From assembly GCF_900101495.1 (NCBI RefSeq), contig NZ_FMUS01000001.1, positions 62,001-126,000 on the forward strand: DNA of 64,000 nucleotides. Direction: 5' to 3'. The stretch comes from Alkaliphilus peptidifermentans DSM 18978. GTDB lineage: Bacteria; Bacillota; Clostridia; Peptostreptococcales; Natronincolaceae. This document shows, in pieces, positions 17,976 to 27,307 of the stretch (its first letter is position 1; the number at the start of each line of letters is the position of its first letter). The notes below the pieces were generated by a model that searched no databases, was not told where the DNA came from, and saw only the letters and a list, made by a program, of their open reading frames with translations. Position numbers and translations under genes: made by a program.

Positions 17976-18821
17976 TTATTTTTCTAGTATCCCCACCACC
18001 ATTTTCACAAAACCCTCCTTAAACAGAGGTAGCTTTGTAAATGGAATAAACACTGACCTAAGGGGTACTTCACGATAATAGACCAGCTTATATTTAGTTT
18101 CCTTAAGTAATCTGTTAAACCATTTAATAGTCATACCGTTGATATAGGAGAAATACTCATTTCCCTCCTTATCCTTGGCAATCCTAAAGCTTATTCTTTC
18201 ATCTCCATCTGGCAATTCCTTTACTCTTTCTTTATAAACCTCTATAAGGGTTTTATCATCAAAGAATAGATGCACCCATGGAAATCCTATAGCATCACTC
18301 AGATGTGCTCCGAAGGGATGATAATAGGGAGGAAAGTTAACATATAGTTTTCCACCCGGTTTCAATACCCGGTAGCATTCCTTCAAAACAACCAATGGTT
18401 GGTCAACATGCTCCATAGCATCATTCATTATGATAGTATCAATGGAGTTTTCTTCAAAGGGAAGCTTAGCAGCATCTCCCAGTATAAATTGGAAACGGTC
18501 CTCTAGGCCTTTCTCCTGTGCAAGAGCATTGGCTTCCTCTTCGTACCTTGCCACCACATCAATTCCATAGACTTTTTTTGCTCCCTGGGAGGCATAATAT
18601 AAAGTCTTTCCGCCAGCTCCGCACCCAATATCCAATATGACCTTATCCTCTAAAATTTCCTTCTTAGAGGCCTTCTCAAGGTAAAATCGAAGGGTTTCTT
18701 CCCCCCGTTCATACTGCCATTGGGCATAGCTCTTCAAACCCTGATTTTGTAGATTAAAGGGATGCACCGGCAATGGGAACAACCTATTTAATCCTTTACA
18801 CAATGTTGTCTTGACTGACAT
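17976..18821 (-). CDS. Class I SAM-dependent methyltransferase
   Basis: A 281-residue cytoplasmic protein with the Methyltransf_11 layout. Motif I is VILDIGCGAGGKTLYYA (about residues 59-75), the acidic end of strand 2 is in KVYGIDVV, motif II-like FQFILGDAAKLPF follows, and IIMNDAMEHVDQ plus LKPGGKLYVNFPPYY give motifs III-IV. The substrate cannot be read from sequence. It ends 12 nt before a terminator and begins shortly after the SLH gene at 18841, so the two may share a transcript. Lipid, quinone or glycan methylation are all possible. Confidence 0.85.
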   Translation of the reverse strand: MSVKTTLCKGLNRLFPLPVHPFNLQNQGLKSYAQWQYERGEETLRFYLEKASKKEILEDKVILDIGCGAGGKTLYYASQGAKKVYGIDVVARYEEEANALAQEKGLEDRFQFILGDAAKLPFEENSIDTIIMNDAMEHVDQPLVVLKECYRVLKPGGKLYVNFPPYYHPFGAHLSDAIGFPWVHLFFDDKTLIEVYKERVKELPDGDERISFRIAKDKEGNEYFSYINGMTIKWFNRLLKETKYKLVYYREVPLRSVFIPFTKLPLFKEGFVKMVVGILEK

Positions 18822-18840
18822 TAGGAAACCTCATTTCCTG

Positions 18841-20787
18841 TTAATTATTGTTTGGACTTGCACTAGTCACAATAATGATATCCGCTGTAAATACACCCTT
18901 ATTAGTTTGTCCAGTTATGCTTAAAACATCCCCTACTTTAAGTGATGTAAAGTTTGTCATAGCAGTATTCCCAGATATTTGTCTGATATAAATAGTGTTA
19001 GTCTTTACACTAACATTCTTAGCAATATCTTCTCCGTCTACTGTTTGAATCACCTCAATTATGTTCAGGTCCTTATGAATGTATGAAATGGTACCTATCA
19101 TCGTAGCCTGTTCAAGTCTCTCGGAGGTAGTCAACCGCACAACCTCATTACTTTCTATTTCTAGTTCAGCATAATGGTTTATTCTTAAATCACTTATTGA
19201 TATTAGTCTATTTTTCTCCCATATTCTTGTATCTACAGTAATAAAAAACTGTTCTTTTTCATTAGAGGTTGTTTCCAACTCAATATACTCTTCTTCGTCT
19301 GAAATAACAATCTTTCTTAAATATCCCTCTACCTTTCTACGTACAGTAGTTGCACTTAAGGTTTTAACTCGATCATATTCCAGTTGAACAGTAACTTCAT
19401 CAGAAAGTCTGAGCCTTGTGAATCCAACTGTTCTGGCATCTCTACGGATAGTTGAATCAGTTTCCAGCTCTACTCTAACAACTGTGTCATCACTTTTTGT
19501 AATTTCAACGATTGGGTTATTTGGTGTGCCAAGATAAGATATTACTCCTTTAACTGTTTCAAGCTTGCTTTTTCCTCGTATCTCAACCAATCGATCGTCT
19601 TTAGCCATAACCCTAACTACATCGCCGAGCTTAAAATCATTTAGGGTTGCTTCCTTGTTATCTAAATATATCTCAATATCGTCAGGAAGTGTAAAGACTT
19701 TGTTTTCACCATTTAAATCCCTTAGGCTTAGTACTGTATTAGTTGTACCTTTATGAAATCTTTCAAAATAGCCCTGGTACAACTCTTTAAGATCAACCGC
19801 CTCAATTTCTACAACCAAATCGCTTACCAGCTTTAGCTTTACATCCTGTCCAGGTTTTAGAGCTTCTAAATTTGATTTAACCTCATCAAGATATACAATG
19901 ACATCACTTCTAACATCATATATTAATACAGTATTGTTTGATTTTATTGTTATGCTGGTTCTGTTACCTGCCACAGCAAGGTTCTCAAGCATACCTTCCT
20001 TATAGGTAACATTCCCATTACTTACCTGACCATTTTCGTTTTCATTATCAGGTTTTGGATTTTCTATTGGTTTTTCTTCCTCTTTTGGTTTTTCTTCTTC
20101 ATTTGGTTTTTTATTAACAATATCGTCAATAACACCATCTAGAATGTCTGCAGTTAAAGAAACTAACTTTGCAATTTCTCCACGAGTTATTTCATTATTT
20201 GGTAAAAATCTGCCATCGTTACTGGCAGCGTTTAATAGGTCTTTCTTCAGCATTAGGTCTACATAGGGTTTTGTATCAGCTGGAATAGACATCTCATCCT
20301 TATAAGGAAGTAAATAGCTTCTACTTACAGCTTCTCCAGCATAATTAACAAGTATTCTGCCGATAAAGTTTGCAAATTCAAATCTCTTAATATTGGTATT
20401 TAGCCCATTTAATACAAATCCTGATAGCTCAGTTTCCATAACGATATCCATGTCCATAAGATATGCAAGATACCCATGAGACCAAGCAGGTATTTTGTTA
20501 TCAGTATATAGCTTTACTTGAGAGGCGGAGGCTTGGTTTGCTTGAGCATCATAACCTAAGAGATTTGCCAGCATTACTACAGCCTCTAAACCAGTTATCG
20601 AATTATTAGGTCTATAGGTGGCATCAACATATCCTGTTGTGAGCTTGCGGCTATAAATGTCTTCAATATACTCCCTTGCCCAATGACCCTCTATATCAGT
20701 AAATACTAATCCTTGTCCAAGGGCAGAGATACTACTGACCAGTATCATTACAAATGCTAGTACTAAAGTTAAATGTTTTTTGTGCAT
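18841..20787 (-). CDS. SLH-domain surface protein with repeated beta domains
   Basis: A 648-residue secreted protein. The ATG at 20787 is preferred because AGGAGGAG lies eight bases before it and because the upstream ATG at 20805 overlaps that site. A signal peptide (about 1-25) is followed by three SLH-like repeats (about 28-220, the first with FTDIEGHWAREYIEDIYSRK), a Glu/Lys/Pro/Asn linker (about 228-256), and several repeats of a beta-rich module containing patterns such as LKPGQDVKLKL, FKLGDVVRVM and LRLSDEVTVQLEYD. The N-terminal SLH block anchors to the secondary wall polymer and the repeats would form an S-layer-like outer part. The repeats resemble OB or SH3-like folds but I cannot name the family. 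Confidence 0.85.
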   Translation of the reverse strand: MHKKHLTLVLAFVMILVSSISALGQGLVFTDIEGHWAREYIEDIYSRKLTTGYVDATYRPNNSITGLEAVVMLANLLGYDAQANQASASQVKLYTDNKIPAWSHGYLAYLMDMDIVMETELSGFVLNGLNTNIKRFEFANFIGRILVNYAGEAVSRSYLLPYKDEMSIPADTKPYVDLMLKKDLLNAASNDGRFLPNNEITRGEIAKLVSLTADILDGVIDDIVNKKPNEEEKPKEEEKPIENPKPDNENENGQVSNGNVTYKEGMLENLAVAGNRTSITIKSNNTVLIYDVRSDVIVYLDEVKSNLEALKPGQDVKLKLVSDLVVEIEAVDLKELYQGYFERFHKGTTNTVLSLRDLNGENKVFTLPDDIEIYLDNKEATLNDFKLGDVVRVMAKDDRLVEIRGKSKLETVKGVISYLGTPNNPIVEITKSDDTVVRVELETDSTIRRDARTVGFTRLRLSDEVTVQLEYDRVKTLSATTVRRKVEGYLRKIVISDEEEYIELETTSNEKEQFFITVDTRIWEKNRLISISDLRINHYAELEIESNEVVRLTTSERLEQATMIGTISYIHKDLNIIEVIQTVDGEDIAKNVSVKTNTIYIRQISGNTAMTNFTSLKVGDVLSITGQTNKGVFTADIIIVTSASPNNN

Positions 20788-20970
20788 GGCAAAACTCCTC
20801 CTCATGGTTTTTTATACTATTTCTACATTCTCTTGCTATTTCCTGCATTTTTAATGATTCTTTTGTAATATTTTTCAAATATAAGCAGCATAGACTATAA
20901 AAGAAAATAAGGCAAAAATAATCTGCCTTATTAGTTATTTTTGATTACTTGTCCTTTTTAAAACTATTAA

Positions 20971-21600
20971 CTACTGACCTTCAATAACCATTAAAGCCTT
21001 TTCATATACCGTCTTAAATTCATTCCTTATCTTCAGTTGAAATTGGAAGCTATATTCTCCTTCATGTTTTAATTCAAAATCTTCATAGTCAATTGTTTGA
21101 TAGAAGCCTACTTTATTATCCTCATTAACAGCTAAATTAAACTCTTCAGATCTTTTTATGGTATCTCCCTTAGGGTCAATAACTACAATTCGGTAGGTGT
21201 GTCTACCCTTAGGAAGCTTATCCATTTGTAGGTAAAGTTGAAAGCTCTTCTCCCCTGAGTGGGATGCTTTAAAGGGATTCACCAATACGCTATCCCCAGC
21301 TTCATTTGTAGTAAGCTGATCAATAAACAGCATTTCTACTTCAGGCTTAACCAGATCTACAGTCCAGGTTTGACCATCCCAAGCTATGGCGGCATCAAAG
21401 GTTTCCCCTATATCTCGAACAGGCAACATAGTTTTACCAAAGAAATTTATTGCAGGAACCTCTGTCTTAAGTACCTCCCCGTTAACCCTTACTATTACTA
21501 TGGGGAACCCTCGATACTCTCCGTTGATGGTGGTGGCAGCAGCCACTATTGTAAAGCCTATAAAAATCACCAGTACTATTAAAATTGCTTTCTTTTTCAT
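20971..21600 (-). CDS. Secreted protein with copper-amine-oxidase N-like domain
   Basis: A 209-residue exported protein. A signal peptide (about 1-22) precedes a domain of about 60 residues with VRVNGEVLKTEVPAINFFG, KTMLPVRDIGETFDAAIAW and WTVDLVKP, the pattern of the Cu_amine_oxidN1 stalk domain common in clostridial surface proteins. The second half, with KGRHTYRIVVIDPKGD and GEYSFQFQLKI, looks like an Ig-type beta sandwich. No catalytic residues are apparent. GGAGGAGG precedes the ATG. It stands among cell-surface genes; a structural or ligand-binding role is most likely. Confidence 0.7.
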   Translation of the reverse strand: MKKKAILIVLVIFIGFTIVAAATTINGEYRGFPIVIVRVNGEVLKTEVPAINFFGKTMLPVRDIGETFDAAIAWDGQTWTVDLVKPEVEMLFIDQLTTNEAGDSVLVNPFKASHSGEKSFQLYLQMDKLPKGRHTYRIVVIDPKGDTIKRSEEFNLAVNEDNKVGFYQTIDYEDFELKHEGEYSFQFQLKIRNEFKTVYEKALMVIEGQ

Positions 21601-21644
21601 TAGCTCCTCCTCCTTCTACTACTAACCGATAACATCCAAAATTA

Positions 21645-22391
21645 TTATTCCTTACCACTCCATCGCCATACTACAGCAAATCCTAAAACAAATAAAATAA
21701 GAATAATTATATCCATCCGATAAGGCAATAGGGCGCGGGATGACCCAAGTATTAGCCCAGCAAAGGAATAGGAAATAAGACCCCGATGCTTTGAATATAG
21801 TCTTTCTAAAAGCTTAACTAGGGAAAAAATTCCAATAACTCCTCCAATACCAAATATGGCTAAATTAATAATGTCTAATTCCTTTATGTAAAATAGAAGA
21901 GAGTCATATATTCCAAATAAAATAAGTACTGAGCTTCCCGGTAGCCCCGGAATAATCATTACTGCACTTGCTATTGCCCCACCAATAAATAAAATAACCC
22001 AGCTCACTTCTTCATTGGCGGTAACAACGCTGATTGGTTCTCCCACTAAATAGTATCCAATTATAAACCCTATGGCTAATATAATCATACGCTTTGAATT
22101 AACCTTTGGGCAGTTCCTTAAAACTGGCTTAATAGATGCCAAAAGACAGCCCAGCAAAAAAGCTGCAGTAGCATCCCTATGGTTTTCGAAGAATACCGCA
22201 AAAGCCATCGCACCCAAAAAAATGCCGACAATTGCACCAAGCATTAGGGGTATATATGGCTTTATATTAAGCTTAACAAGATCCTTAATAACATTTTCAT
22301 AAATACCCAAAATAACAAAAACTGTCCCACCACTCATTCCTGGTAGTACAATTATAAAACCTAAAATTAATCCTTGTAAAATAGGATGCAT
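21645..22391 (-). CDS. DUF368 membrane protein, PopT-type undecaprenyl-phosphate translocase
   Basis: A 248-residue polytopic protein with the DUF368 duplicated signatures LPGMSGGTVFVILGIYE near the N-terminus and IPGLPGSSVLILFGIYD in the middle, each followed by hydrophobic helices. DUF368 proteins (PopT) have been shown to return undecaprenyl phosphate across the membrane for reuse in wall and glycan synthesis; applying that here is by family. GGAGGATATC precedes the ATG. A second, diverged copy lies at 49815. The gene is 44 nt upstream of the Cu-amine-oxidase-like gene on the same strand. Confidence 0.85.
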   Translation of the reverse strand: MHPILQGLILGFIIVLPGMSGGTVFVILGIYENVIKDLVKLNIKPYIPLMLGAIVGIFLGAMAFAVFFENHRDATAAFLLGCLLASIKPVLRNCPKVNSKRMIILAIGFIIGYYLVGEPISVVTANEEVSWVILFIGGAIASAVMIIPGLPGSSVLILFGIYDSLLFYIKELDIINLAIFGIGGVIGIFSLVKLLERLYSKHRGLISYSFAGLILGSSRALLPYRMDIIILILFVLGFAVVWRWSGKE

Positions 22392-22551
22392 GATATCCTC
22401 CAGCTTCTTTCTTTTCTTAAGTAAAATATTCAGAGCTGCCCCTATATATTTTCAATAAAACTATTAAAATTCCTGCATAATTTGATTTTTTAATTCTGTC
22501 AACTAACATTATACCTATTAATTTGATAAATACCCATTAAAAAATTCTTAA

Positions 22552-22579
22552 ATAAATGTTAAATGTTGAGTGTTTAATA
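22552..22579. repeat. Heptanucleotide repeat upstream of the YihY gene
   Basis: Four consecutive 7-mers read ATAAATG, TTAAATG, TTGAGTG, TTTAATA, close in sequence to the array at 8225. It lies just before the predicted -35 box. Confidence 0.55.
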
Positions 22580-22584
22580 TAACC

Positions 22585-22613
22585 TTGCTGATTTAATATA
22601 AAAAATATATTAT
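22585..22613 (+). promoter_or_regulatory. Candidate sigma-A promoter for the YihY gene
   Basis: TTGCTG (22585-22590) and TATTAT (22608-22613) are 17 nt apart and about 43 nt before the ATG. Confidence 0.5.
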
Positions 22614-22655
22614 TAGTGTATATATATTAATAAGCAATTTAAGGAGGCATCCACC

Positions 22656-23528
22656 ATGATGATTATAAATTTCAAGTCTAATAAATTATATAAGCTGTTT
22701 AAGGAACTATATCAGCAGTTTCAGCATCATGAGGTGCCAGCTTTAGGTGCTCAGGTAACCTTCTATCTTATTCTGTCCTTTTTTCCATTTTTAATATTCT
22801 TAATTACTTTAATCAGCTATACTCCCCTTACAAGTGAAGCCACCCTCGAAAGCTTACTACATTTTCTTCCCTATGATGCCTATGTTATTGTATTGGATAT
22901 AGTTCAACAAATTGTTGGCGAAAAAAGCAGTACCATCCTTTCGGTAGGTATGATAACCACTTTTTTTGTTGCATCAAATGGTGTTGGTGCTCTTATTAGA
23001 GGGATAAATAAATCCTATGGATTACAGGAAAAACGACCCTTCTGGAAAAAACGAGGGCTGGCAATACTATTTACTATAGCATTATCAGTAGTTATACTTT
23101 TTTCTCTTATACTATTGGTTTTTGGTCAAATACTAGCAAATTTTTTAATTAGTTACTTTAGCCTTCCTGATAGCTTCAAGTTAATATGGTTTATGATTCG
23201 TTACATACTATCCCTTACAATAATGTGGTTTGTATTTGTATGCTTCTACAGATATGCTCCAGAGGTAAAGCCTAAATTCAAAAATGTCTTGTTTGGGGCA
23301 ACCTTTACAACTATAGGTTGGTTTATAACTTCCTATGGCTTTTCTACTTATGTAAATCACTTTGGTAACTATGCAAATACCTATGGTAGCATTGGAGGAG
23401 TGATTGTACTCTTAATGTGGTTATATATCAGCAGTATAATCATCCTTACAGGTGCCGAAGTTAATAGTGTAACAATTAAAAGCCGCAAGAAACCCGATGC
23501 TTTTAATACAAAAAATATATCCCCTTGA
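22656..23528 (+). CDS. YihY/virulence factor BrkB family membrane protein
   Basis: A 290-residue polytopic protein with about six membrane helices. Family signatures are seen at PALGAQVTFYLILSFFPFL (about residues 29-47), in the central FFVASNGVGALIRGINKSYG, and at YGSIGGVIVLLMWLYISSI followed by LTGAEVN near the C-terminus. Proteins of this family were once called RNase BN or BrkB; their true role is unsettled. AAGGAGG precedes the ATG at suitable distance. It reads opposite to its neighbours and ends in a 12-bp hairpin. Confidence 0.9.
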   Translation: MMIINFKSNKLYKLFKELYQQFQHHEVPALGAQVTFYLILSFFPFLIFLITLISYTPLTSEATLESLLHFLPYDAYVIVLDIVQQIVGEKSSTILSVGMITTFFVASNGVGALIRGINKSYGLQEKRPFWKKRGLAILFTIALSVVILFSLILLVFGQILANFLISYFSLPDSFKLIWFMIRYILSLTIMWFVFVCFYRYAPEVKPKFKNVLFGATFTTIGWFITSYGFSTYVNHFGNYANTYGSIGGVIVLLMWLYISSIIILTGAEVNSVTIKSRKKPDAFNTKNISP

Positions 23529-23548
23529 AATTTAATGGGGATATATTT
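23513..23548 (+). terminator. Hairpin terminator overlapping the YihY stop codon
   Basis: AAATATATCCCC (23513-23524) pairs perfectly with GGGGATATATTT (23537-23548). The stop codon lies in the loop. The U-tract is short, so strength is uncertain. Confidence 0.6.
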
Positions 23549-23574
23549 ACACTACTATTATAGATTATCTGCCT

Positions 23575-23648
23575 GCTGAAGCTATTGTTGAGTATTAACT
23601 ATTCAAATATAGCTGAAGCTATTGTTGAGTATTAACTATTCAAATATA
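23575..23648. repeat. Perfect 37-bp tandem duplication at the 3' end of the hemerythrin gene
   Basis: Two identical, abutting 37-nt copies (23575-23611 and 23612-23648). The second copy contains the last 17 nt of the hemerythrin gene including its stop; the first duplicates that end downstream. Identity without any mismatch suggests a recent event. Confidence 0.9.
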
Positions 23649-24069
23649 AGGGTAGCTTTTGATCTATATTTAATATATGCCCCTTAAGCCAATCCATTAA
23701 GAAGGCCACTAATTCAATAGAAATATCCTCCTGCTGCTCATCTATATCCTTATCAAATATCACCTTGATTTTGCCTATAAATTCAAAATGCTGCTTTTTG
23801 TGATTTTTAAAGTAGCTCCAGAATTCTGCCAGCTTATCTTCTTCAATAATTCTTTCCATAGCATCCTTCATAAGCTTTTCTTCAATACTGAAGTGCTCCT
23901 CTGTGTATTCCCTTAAGTCTAGTAGAATAGCCATGATTTTGTCATAGTTATCATATTGAAGCTGTAGAAGAACCTCCTCATTCAACTCATTTAGAAGGCT
24001 AACTAAATGCTGATGCTGTTTATCTACATCTACTATCCCCGTTTCAAAGCTTTGACTCCATTGTAGCAT
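23632..24069 (-). CDS. Bacteriohemerythrin
   Basis: A 145-residue four-helix-bundle protein that binds O2 at a non-haem di-iron site. Iron-ligand motifs are present in order: VDKQHQHLV, EEHFSIEE, KKQHFEF and DWLKGHILNID, covering the five His and the two acidic ligands. The length is close to the stand-alone bacterial form. GAGAGGAGGA precedes the ATG. In an anaerobe it probably handles oxygen sensing, storage or detoxification. The 3' end has been tandemly duplicated without altering the frame. Confidence 0.93.
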   Translation of the reverse strand: MLQWSQSFETGIVDVDKQHQHLVSLLNELNEEVLLQLQYDNYDKIMAILLDLREYTEEHFSIEEKLMKDAMERIIEEDKLAEFWSYFKNHKKQHFEFIGKIKVIFDKDIDEQQEDISIELVAFLMDWLKGHILNIDQKLPLYLNS

Positions 24070-24089
24070 TAAAATCCTCCTCTCTTTAA

Positions 24090-27000
24090 CTAATTCCCTT
24101 TGTTAATCTTAATTCTAACCTCTGTTTCTTCACCGTAATGGGTTATGGTGTAAATGCCATCCTTATTTAATACCTCTAATCCATCATCTCCTGATATCTC
24201 TAGGCTAAGTACTGAAACTAGTCTAATCTGCTTCATTCCCTTACTATTCAAGCTTACAATAAGAGATTCATTTTCCCATTTGTAGTCAATTGGGCTATTC
24301 ACCATAATTATGCTAATAGGATTAACACTATAATGATTATCGTTAACTAATTGCAGCTGCAGTTCATTTACTACTCCTAAATATATTCCATCTTGGCCTT
24401 TATATTGTATTAATCCATCAGTGGTTAATTTTGAGGCTTTATATTTTTCACCAAGTTCAAACTTCACACCACCAGTACCTGTGAACTCTTCGGCAAGATG
24501 TTGAGGTACCTTACTGGTGTCAGCAACTAGCTTAATGCTTCCATCCTTTATATACACCTCATAATCAGTATAAAAATTATTGATAAAGGTTTTAGCCATT
24601 TGATCTTCAGTCATAAAGGCATAATTATACTTATACCTAATTTCTTGAGCAAAGTTAATCATTCGGTTAAGTAAATCATTGCCACTTGTACCCTCTTCCA
24701 TTTTATATTCGATATGTTCAAAGAAGCTAAGTGGTACATCCATGGCTGCTAAGCTTGAGTAAACACCCCTAAAGTAAGAAATAAATGGGGCTGGTTCAAA
24801 TAATACCATTGGCAAAGCTTCCTCTTTATCCATCATCATAAATGGTAAAGGCCATAGGTAATCATAAGCAAAGGTTGGGTCGGTGGGGGCATTTGGTGCC
24901 TTGAATCCAAAATTATACCAAACGTTATACTCCATTAAGTTTTTAAAGCTTTGTACTGGGTCATCGATATTTACACGCCACGTATGCTGGTTAGTTCCAG
25001 TGTAACCCCAAGATAGCCCTAGTTTTTTAAAGTTTTCCATATGAAGCTCAATTTCTCTTTTTTCCAGTTGATTATCCTTATGGCTATGGAAATAAATATG
25101 AGGCATTACAGGAATATGGTGTTTTTTAGCATATTCCAGGCTTTCTAAAAGCTCTTTTCGATATATGAAGTCTTCATCAGAAGTGTCATAAGCTAATGCA
25201 AAGCTCAGCTGTCCTGTAACCAAATCCATTTTTCCATTATTATTATAATCCACAAGGAATGGAACTACATTCTTGCCTGTATACAGAATGTTTTCTCCGT
25301 AGATATTTTTTCTTTCTGTTGAAAGCTTTCCTTCGTAAAGGAAGCTGGCTCCCGTCCCTAATAAAATATGGACATAACCACTGCCATCCCCAATAAGAAT
25401 ATCCATTATACCATTGCCGTTAAAGTCACCTATATGGGGGGCAGCGTATCTATCTACAGGTATAGGGTTTCCTGCAAACATTAGCTGCTGAGGAGTATCA
25501 AAGACTAACACTTCATCACTTATGCCCTTATAAATGTATACCCCACCTTCTCCGTCACCTAACACTAAATCTACTACTCCATTTCCATCTAAGTCGGCAG
25601 CAAAGGGAGCAGCATCTGATGTCATTGATATTACTTTACCATCATTTGTATGTATTAGTTGGGGCAAAGCAAAGCCATCCCCTTTATTTTCTAATAGGAA
25701 AACCCATCCTGCCTTATTTCCTACTATAATATCTAAAAGACCATTACCGTTTAAATCAACAATAGTAGGTGCTGAATTCTCTCCAACAGAGACATCATCA
25801 CCTCTTATAAATTTAAGATATTCTATATCATCATACTGTGGGCTTTCATTAGTACCTATATTTCTTAGCAAACCGATTCTTCCATCATATGTACCAACAA
25901 CTAAATCAATAACATCGTTTCCGTCCCAATCAATAAAATATGGGTATGGCCTTAAATTTCCATTAAACTCCTGATAATAGCTTTTGTATTCTGGGTACTG
26001 ACCAAAGGTTAAATAGTCATTATTTTTATCTCTTAGGAATATTCCGTTTGAATAGTAGGAGCTTTCTTCTTCACCTAAAAATACTGGTTTATTATTATCT
26101 CCTTGATTAATGTGGTATGTAATTGTTCCATGCCATTGCCCCCACTCATAGGAGCCTCTAACGAGGGAGAATGTAGGAACCTGATCATATTTCCTTAAAT
26201 AGTCGATCCAATTTATCATATCCTTACTTCCAATGGCACTTAAAACCTCATAATGGTTTTGCCATGCCATAGCGGGTCGTCCGTAGGGCCCCATTACCTT
26301 CTTCATTGAAAAGCCATACTTATTTTTTGATATTGCCCCAACTATCTCATTTAAAAACTGCCAATTCCCAGCAGCATAAAAGAATTGAAAGTATCCTTCC
26401 TCCTCATCTCTATGCTGAAAATCAAAGGCTGTAATATATTTAGAAAAGTTAGGAAGAAAATCTGATAATACCATAACCAATCCTTTGTTATATGTATTAA
26501 TAGTAAACAAAGCAGCTTCTCCCTGGGCTATAACAGCCGTAGCCGAATTTGCTTTAATGCTGTTAACCTCTAATGGTGTTTTTACATATGCCCTATAGTC
26601 ACCTTCAAAGGCTTTAGCCACCTTTTGAATCCCCTCAAGGTCTTTATTAATTTCAGGATAGCTTAATTTCTCATTAAGTATATTAATTGTTTTTCCCTTT
26701 TCAACACCGGTAAGGTCCTTAGGAAAGCTATCTATGTTGGAATGACCTATAATCAAAGCTCCACCATTTTCTACGTAGCTTATAAGCATTTTTATATGCT
26801 CTTCCCGTAACCCCTCTTCAGTGGTTATGTAGAGATATACACCATCAAATTTTTTTAGTGTATTTTGAGTCAGTTGGTTAATTTCTATGGTTTCTACATT
26901 AGCCCCTACCACCAAACTTTGACTCAATTGCTGATATAATGGCAAATAACTATCATTATCGTCATAAGCAACAAGAATATTTACTCCGAACCCAGGCGTA

Positions 27001-27116
27001 TTAGTAATTGACCCATCCATTGTGGCTGCTGTGGCCTCCATACCAATATAACCGCCAGTAAACGACAAAGTTAAAATAAATACAATTAAAATTATGTTGA
27101 ATATTCTCTTTAGCAA
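24090..27116 (-). CDS. Large secreted protein with FG-GAP/VCBS repeats inside a deacetylase-like frame
   Basis: A TTG start at 27116, behind AAAGGGGG, gives a normal signal peptide; the upstream ATG at 27173 lacks a ribosome site. The mature protein (about 1000 residues) opens with a ThuA/GATase-like region (NILVAYDDND, FDGVYLYITTEEG, VENGGALIIGHSN). A segment with YDQVPTFSLVRGSYEW is followed by five FG-GAP-type calcium loops (DWDGNDVIDL, DLNGNGLLDI, DLDGNGVVDL, DFNGNGIMDI, DYNNNGKMDL), which suggest a beta-propeller. The frame then resumes with HIPVMPHIYFHSH and a TIM-barrel-like stretch reminiscent of polysaccharide deacetylases. That interpretation is inference. Probably acts on or binds extracellular glycan. 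Confidence 0.75.
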   Translation of the reverse strand: MLKRIFNIILIVFILTLSFTGGYIGMEATAATMDGSITNTPGFGVNILVAYDDNDSYLPLYQQLSQSLVVGANVETIEINQLTQNTLKKFDGVYLYITTEEGLREEHIKMLISYVENGGALIIGHSNIDSFPKDLTGVEKGKTINILNEKLSYPEINKDLEGIQKVAKAFEGDYRAYVKTPLEVNSIKANSATAVIAQGEAALFTINTYNKGLVMVLSDFLPNFSKYITAFDFQHRDEEEGYFQFFYAAGNWQFLNEIVGAISKNKYGFSMKKVMGPYGRPAMAWQNHYEVLSAIGSKDMINWIDYLRKYDQVPTFSLVRGSYEWGQWHGTITYHINQGDNNKPVFLGEEESSYYSNGIFLRDKNNDYLTFGQYPEYKSYYQEFNGNLRPYPYFIDWDGNDVIDLVVGTYDGRIGLLRNIGTNESPQYDDIEYLKFIRGDDVSVGENSAPTIVDLNGNGLLDIIVGNKAGWVFLLENKGDGFALPQLIHTNDGKVISMTSDAAPFAADLDGNGVVDLVLGDGEGGVYIYKGISDEVLVFDTPQQLMFAGNPIPVDRYAAPHIGDFNGNGIMDILIGDGSGYVHILLGTGASFLYEGKLSTERKNIYGENILYTGKNVVPFLVDYNNNGKMDLVTGQLSFALAYDTSDEDFIYRKELLESLEYAKKHHIPVMPHIYFHSHKDNQLEKREIELHMENFKKLGLSWGYTGTNQHTWRVNIDDPVQSFKNLMEYNVWYNFGFKAPNAPTDPTFAYDYLWPLPFMMMDKEEALPMVLFEPAPFISYFRGVYSSLAAMDVPLSFFEHIEYKMEEGTSGNDLLNRMINFAQEIRYKYNYAFMTEDQMAKTFINNFYTDYEVYIKDGSIKLVADTSKVPQHLAEEFTGTGGVKFELGEKYKASKLTTDGLIQYKGQDGIYLGVVNELQLQLVNDNHYSVNPISIIMVNSPIDYKWENESLIVSLNSKGMKQIRLVSVLSLEISGDDGLEVLNKDGIYTITHYGEETEVRIKINKGN

Positions 27117-27249
27117 AAAGCTACCCCCTTTTAAACAATTATTTTCAATTATACCATAGTTTATATCAGGCATAAATAACGCAAGCTTGAAAAAATATTA
27201 ATGGAAATAAAAACTATGTCCGATTATAAAACAATTTTGTTGTATTGAA

Positions 27250-27279
27250 TTGTCGAAATTGATATAATTTTCCTATAAT
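27250..27279 (+). promoter_or_regulatory. Candidate sigma-A promoter of the diguanylate cyclase gene
   Basis: TTGTCG (27250-27255) and a perfect TATAAT (27274-27279) are 18 nt apart, 28 nt before the GTG start. Confidence 0.6.
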
Positions 27280-27307
27280 CATGTTATTTTTTTACAGGAG
27301 GTAAACT

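Noticed and set aside
23575-23648. Possible start of a CRISPR array
   Set aside because: Only two copies, directly abutting with no spacer, and overlapping a coding 3' end; it is a tandem duplication.
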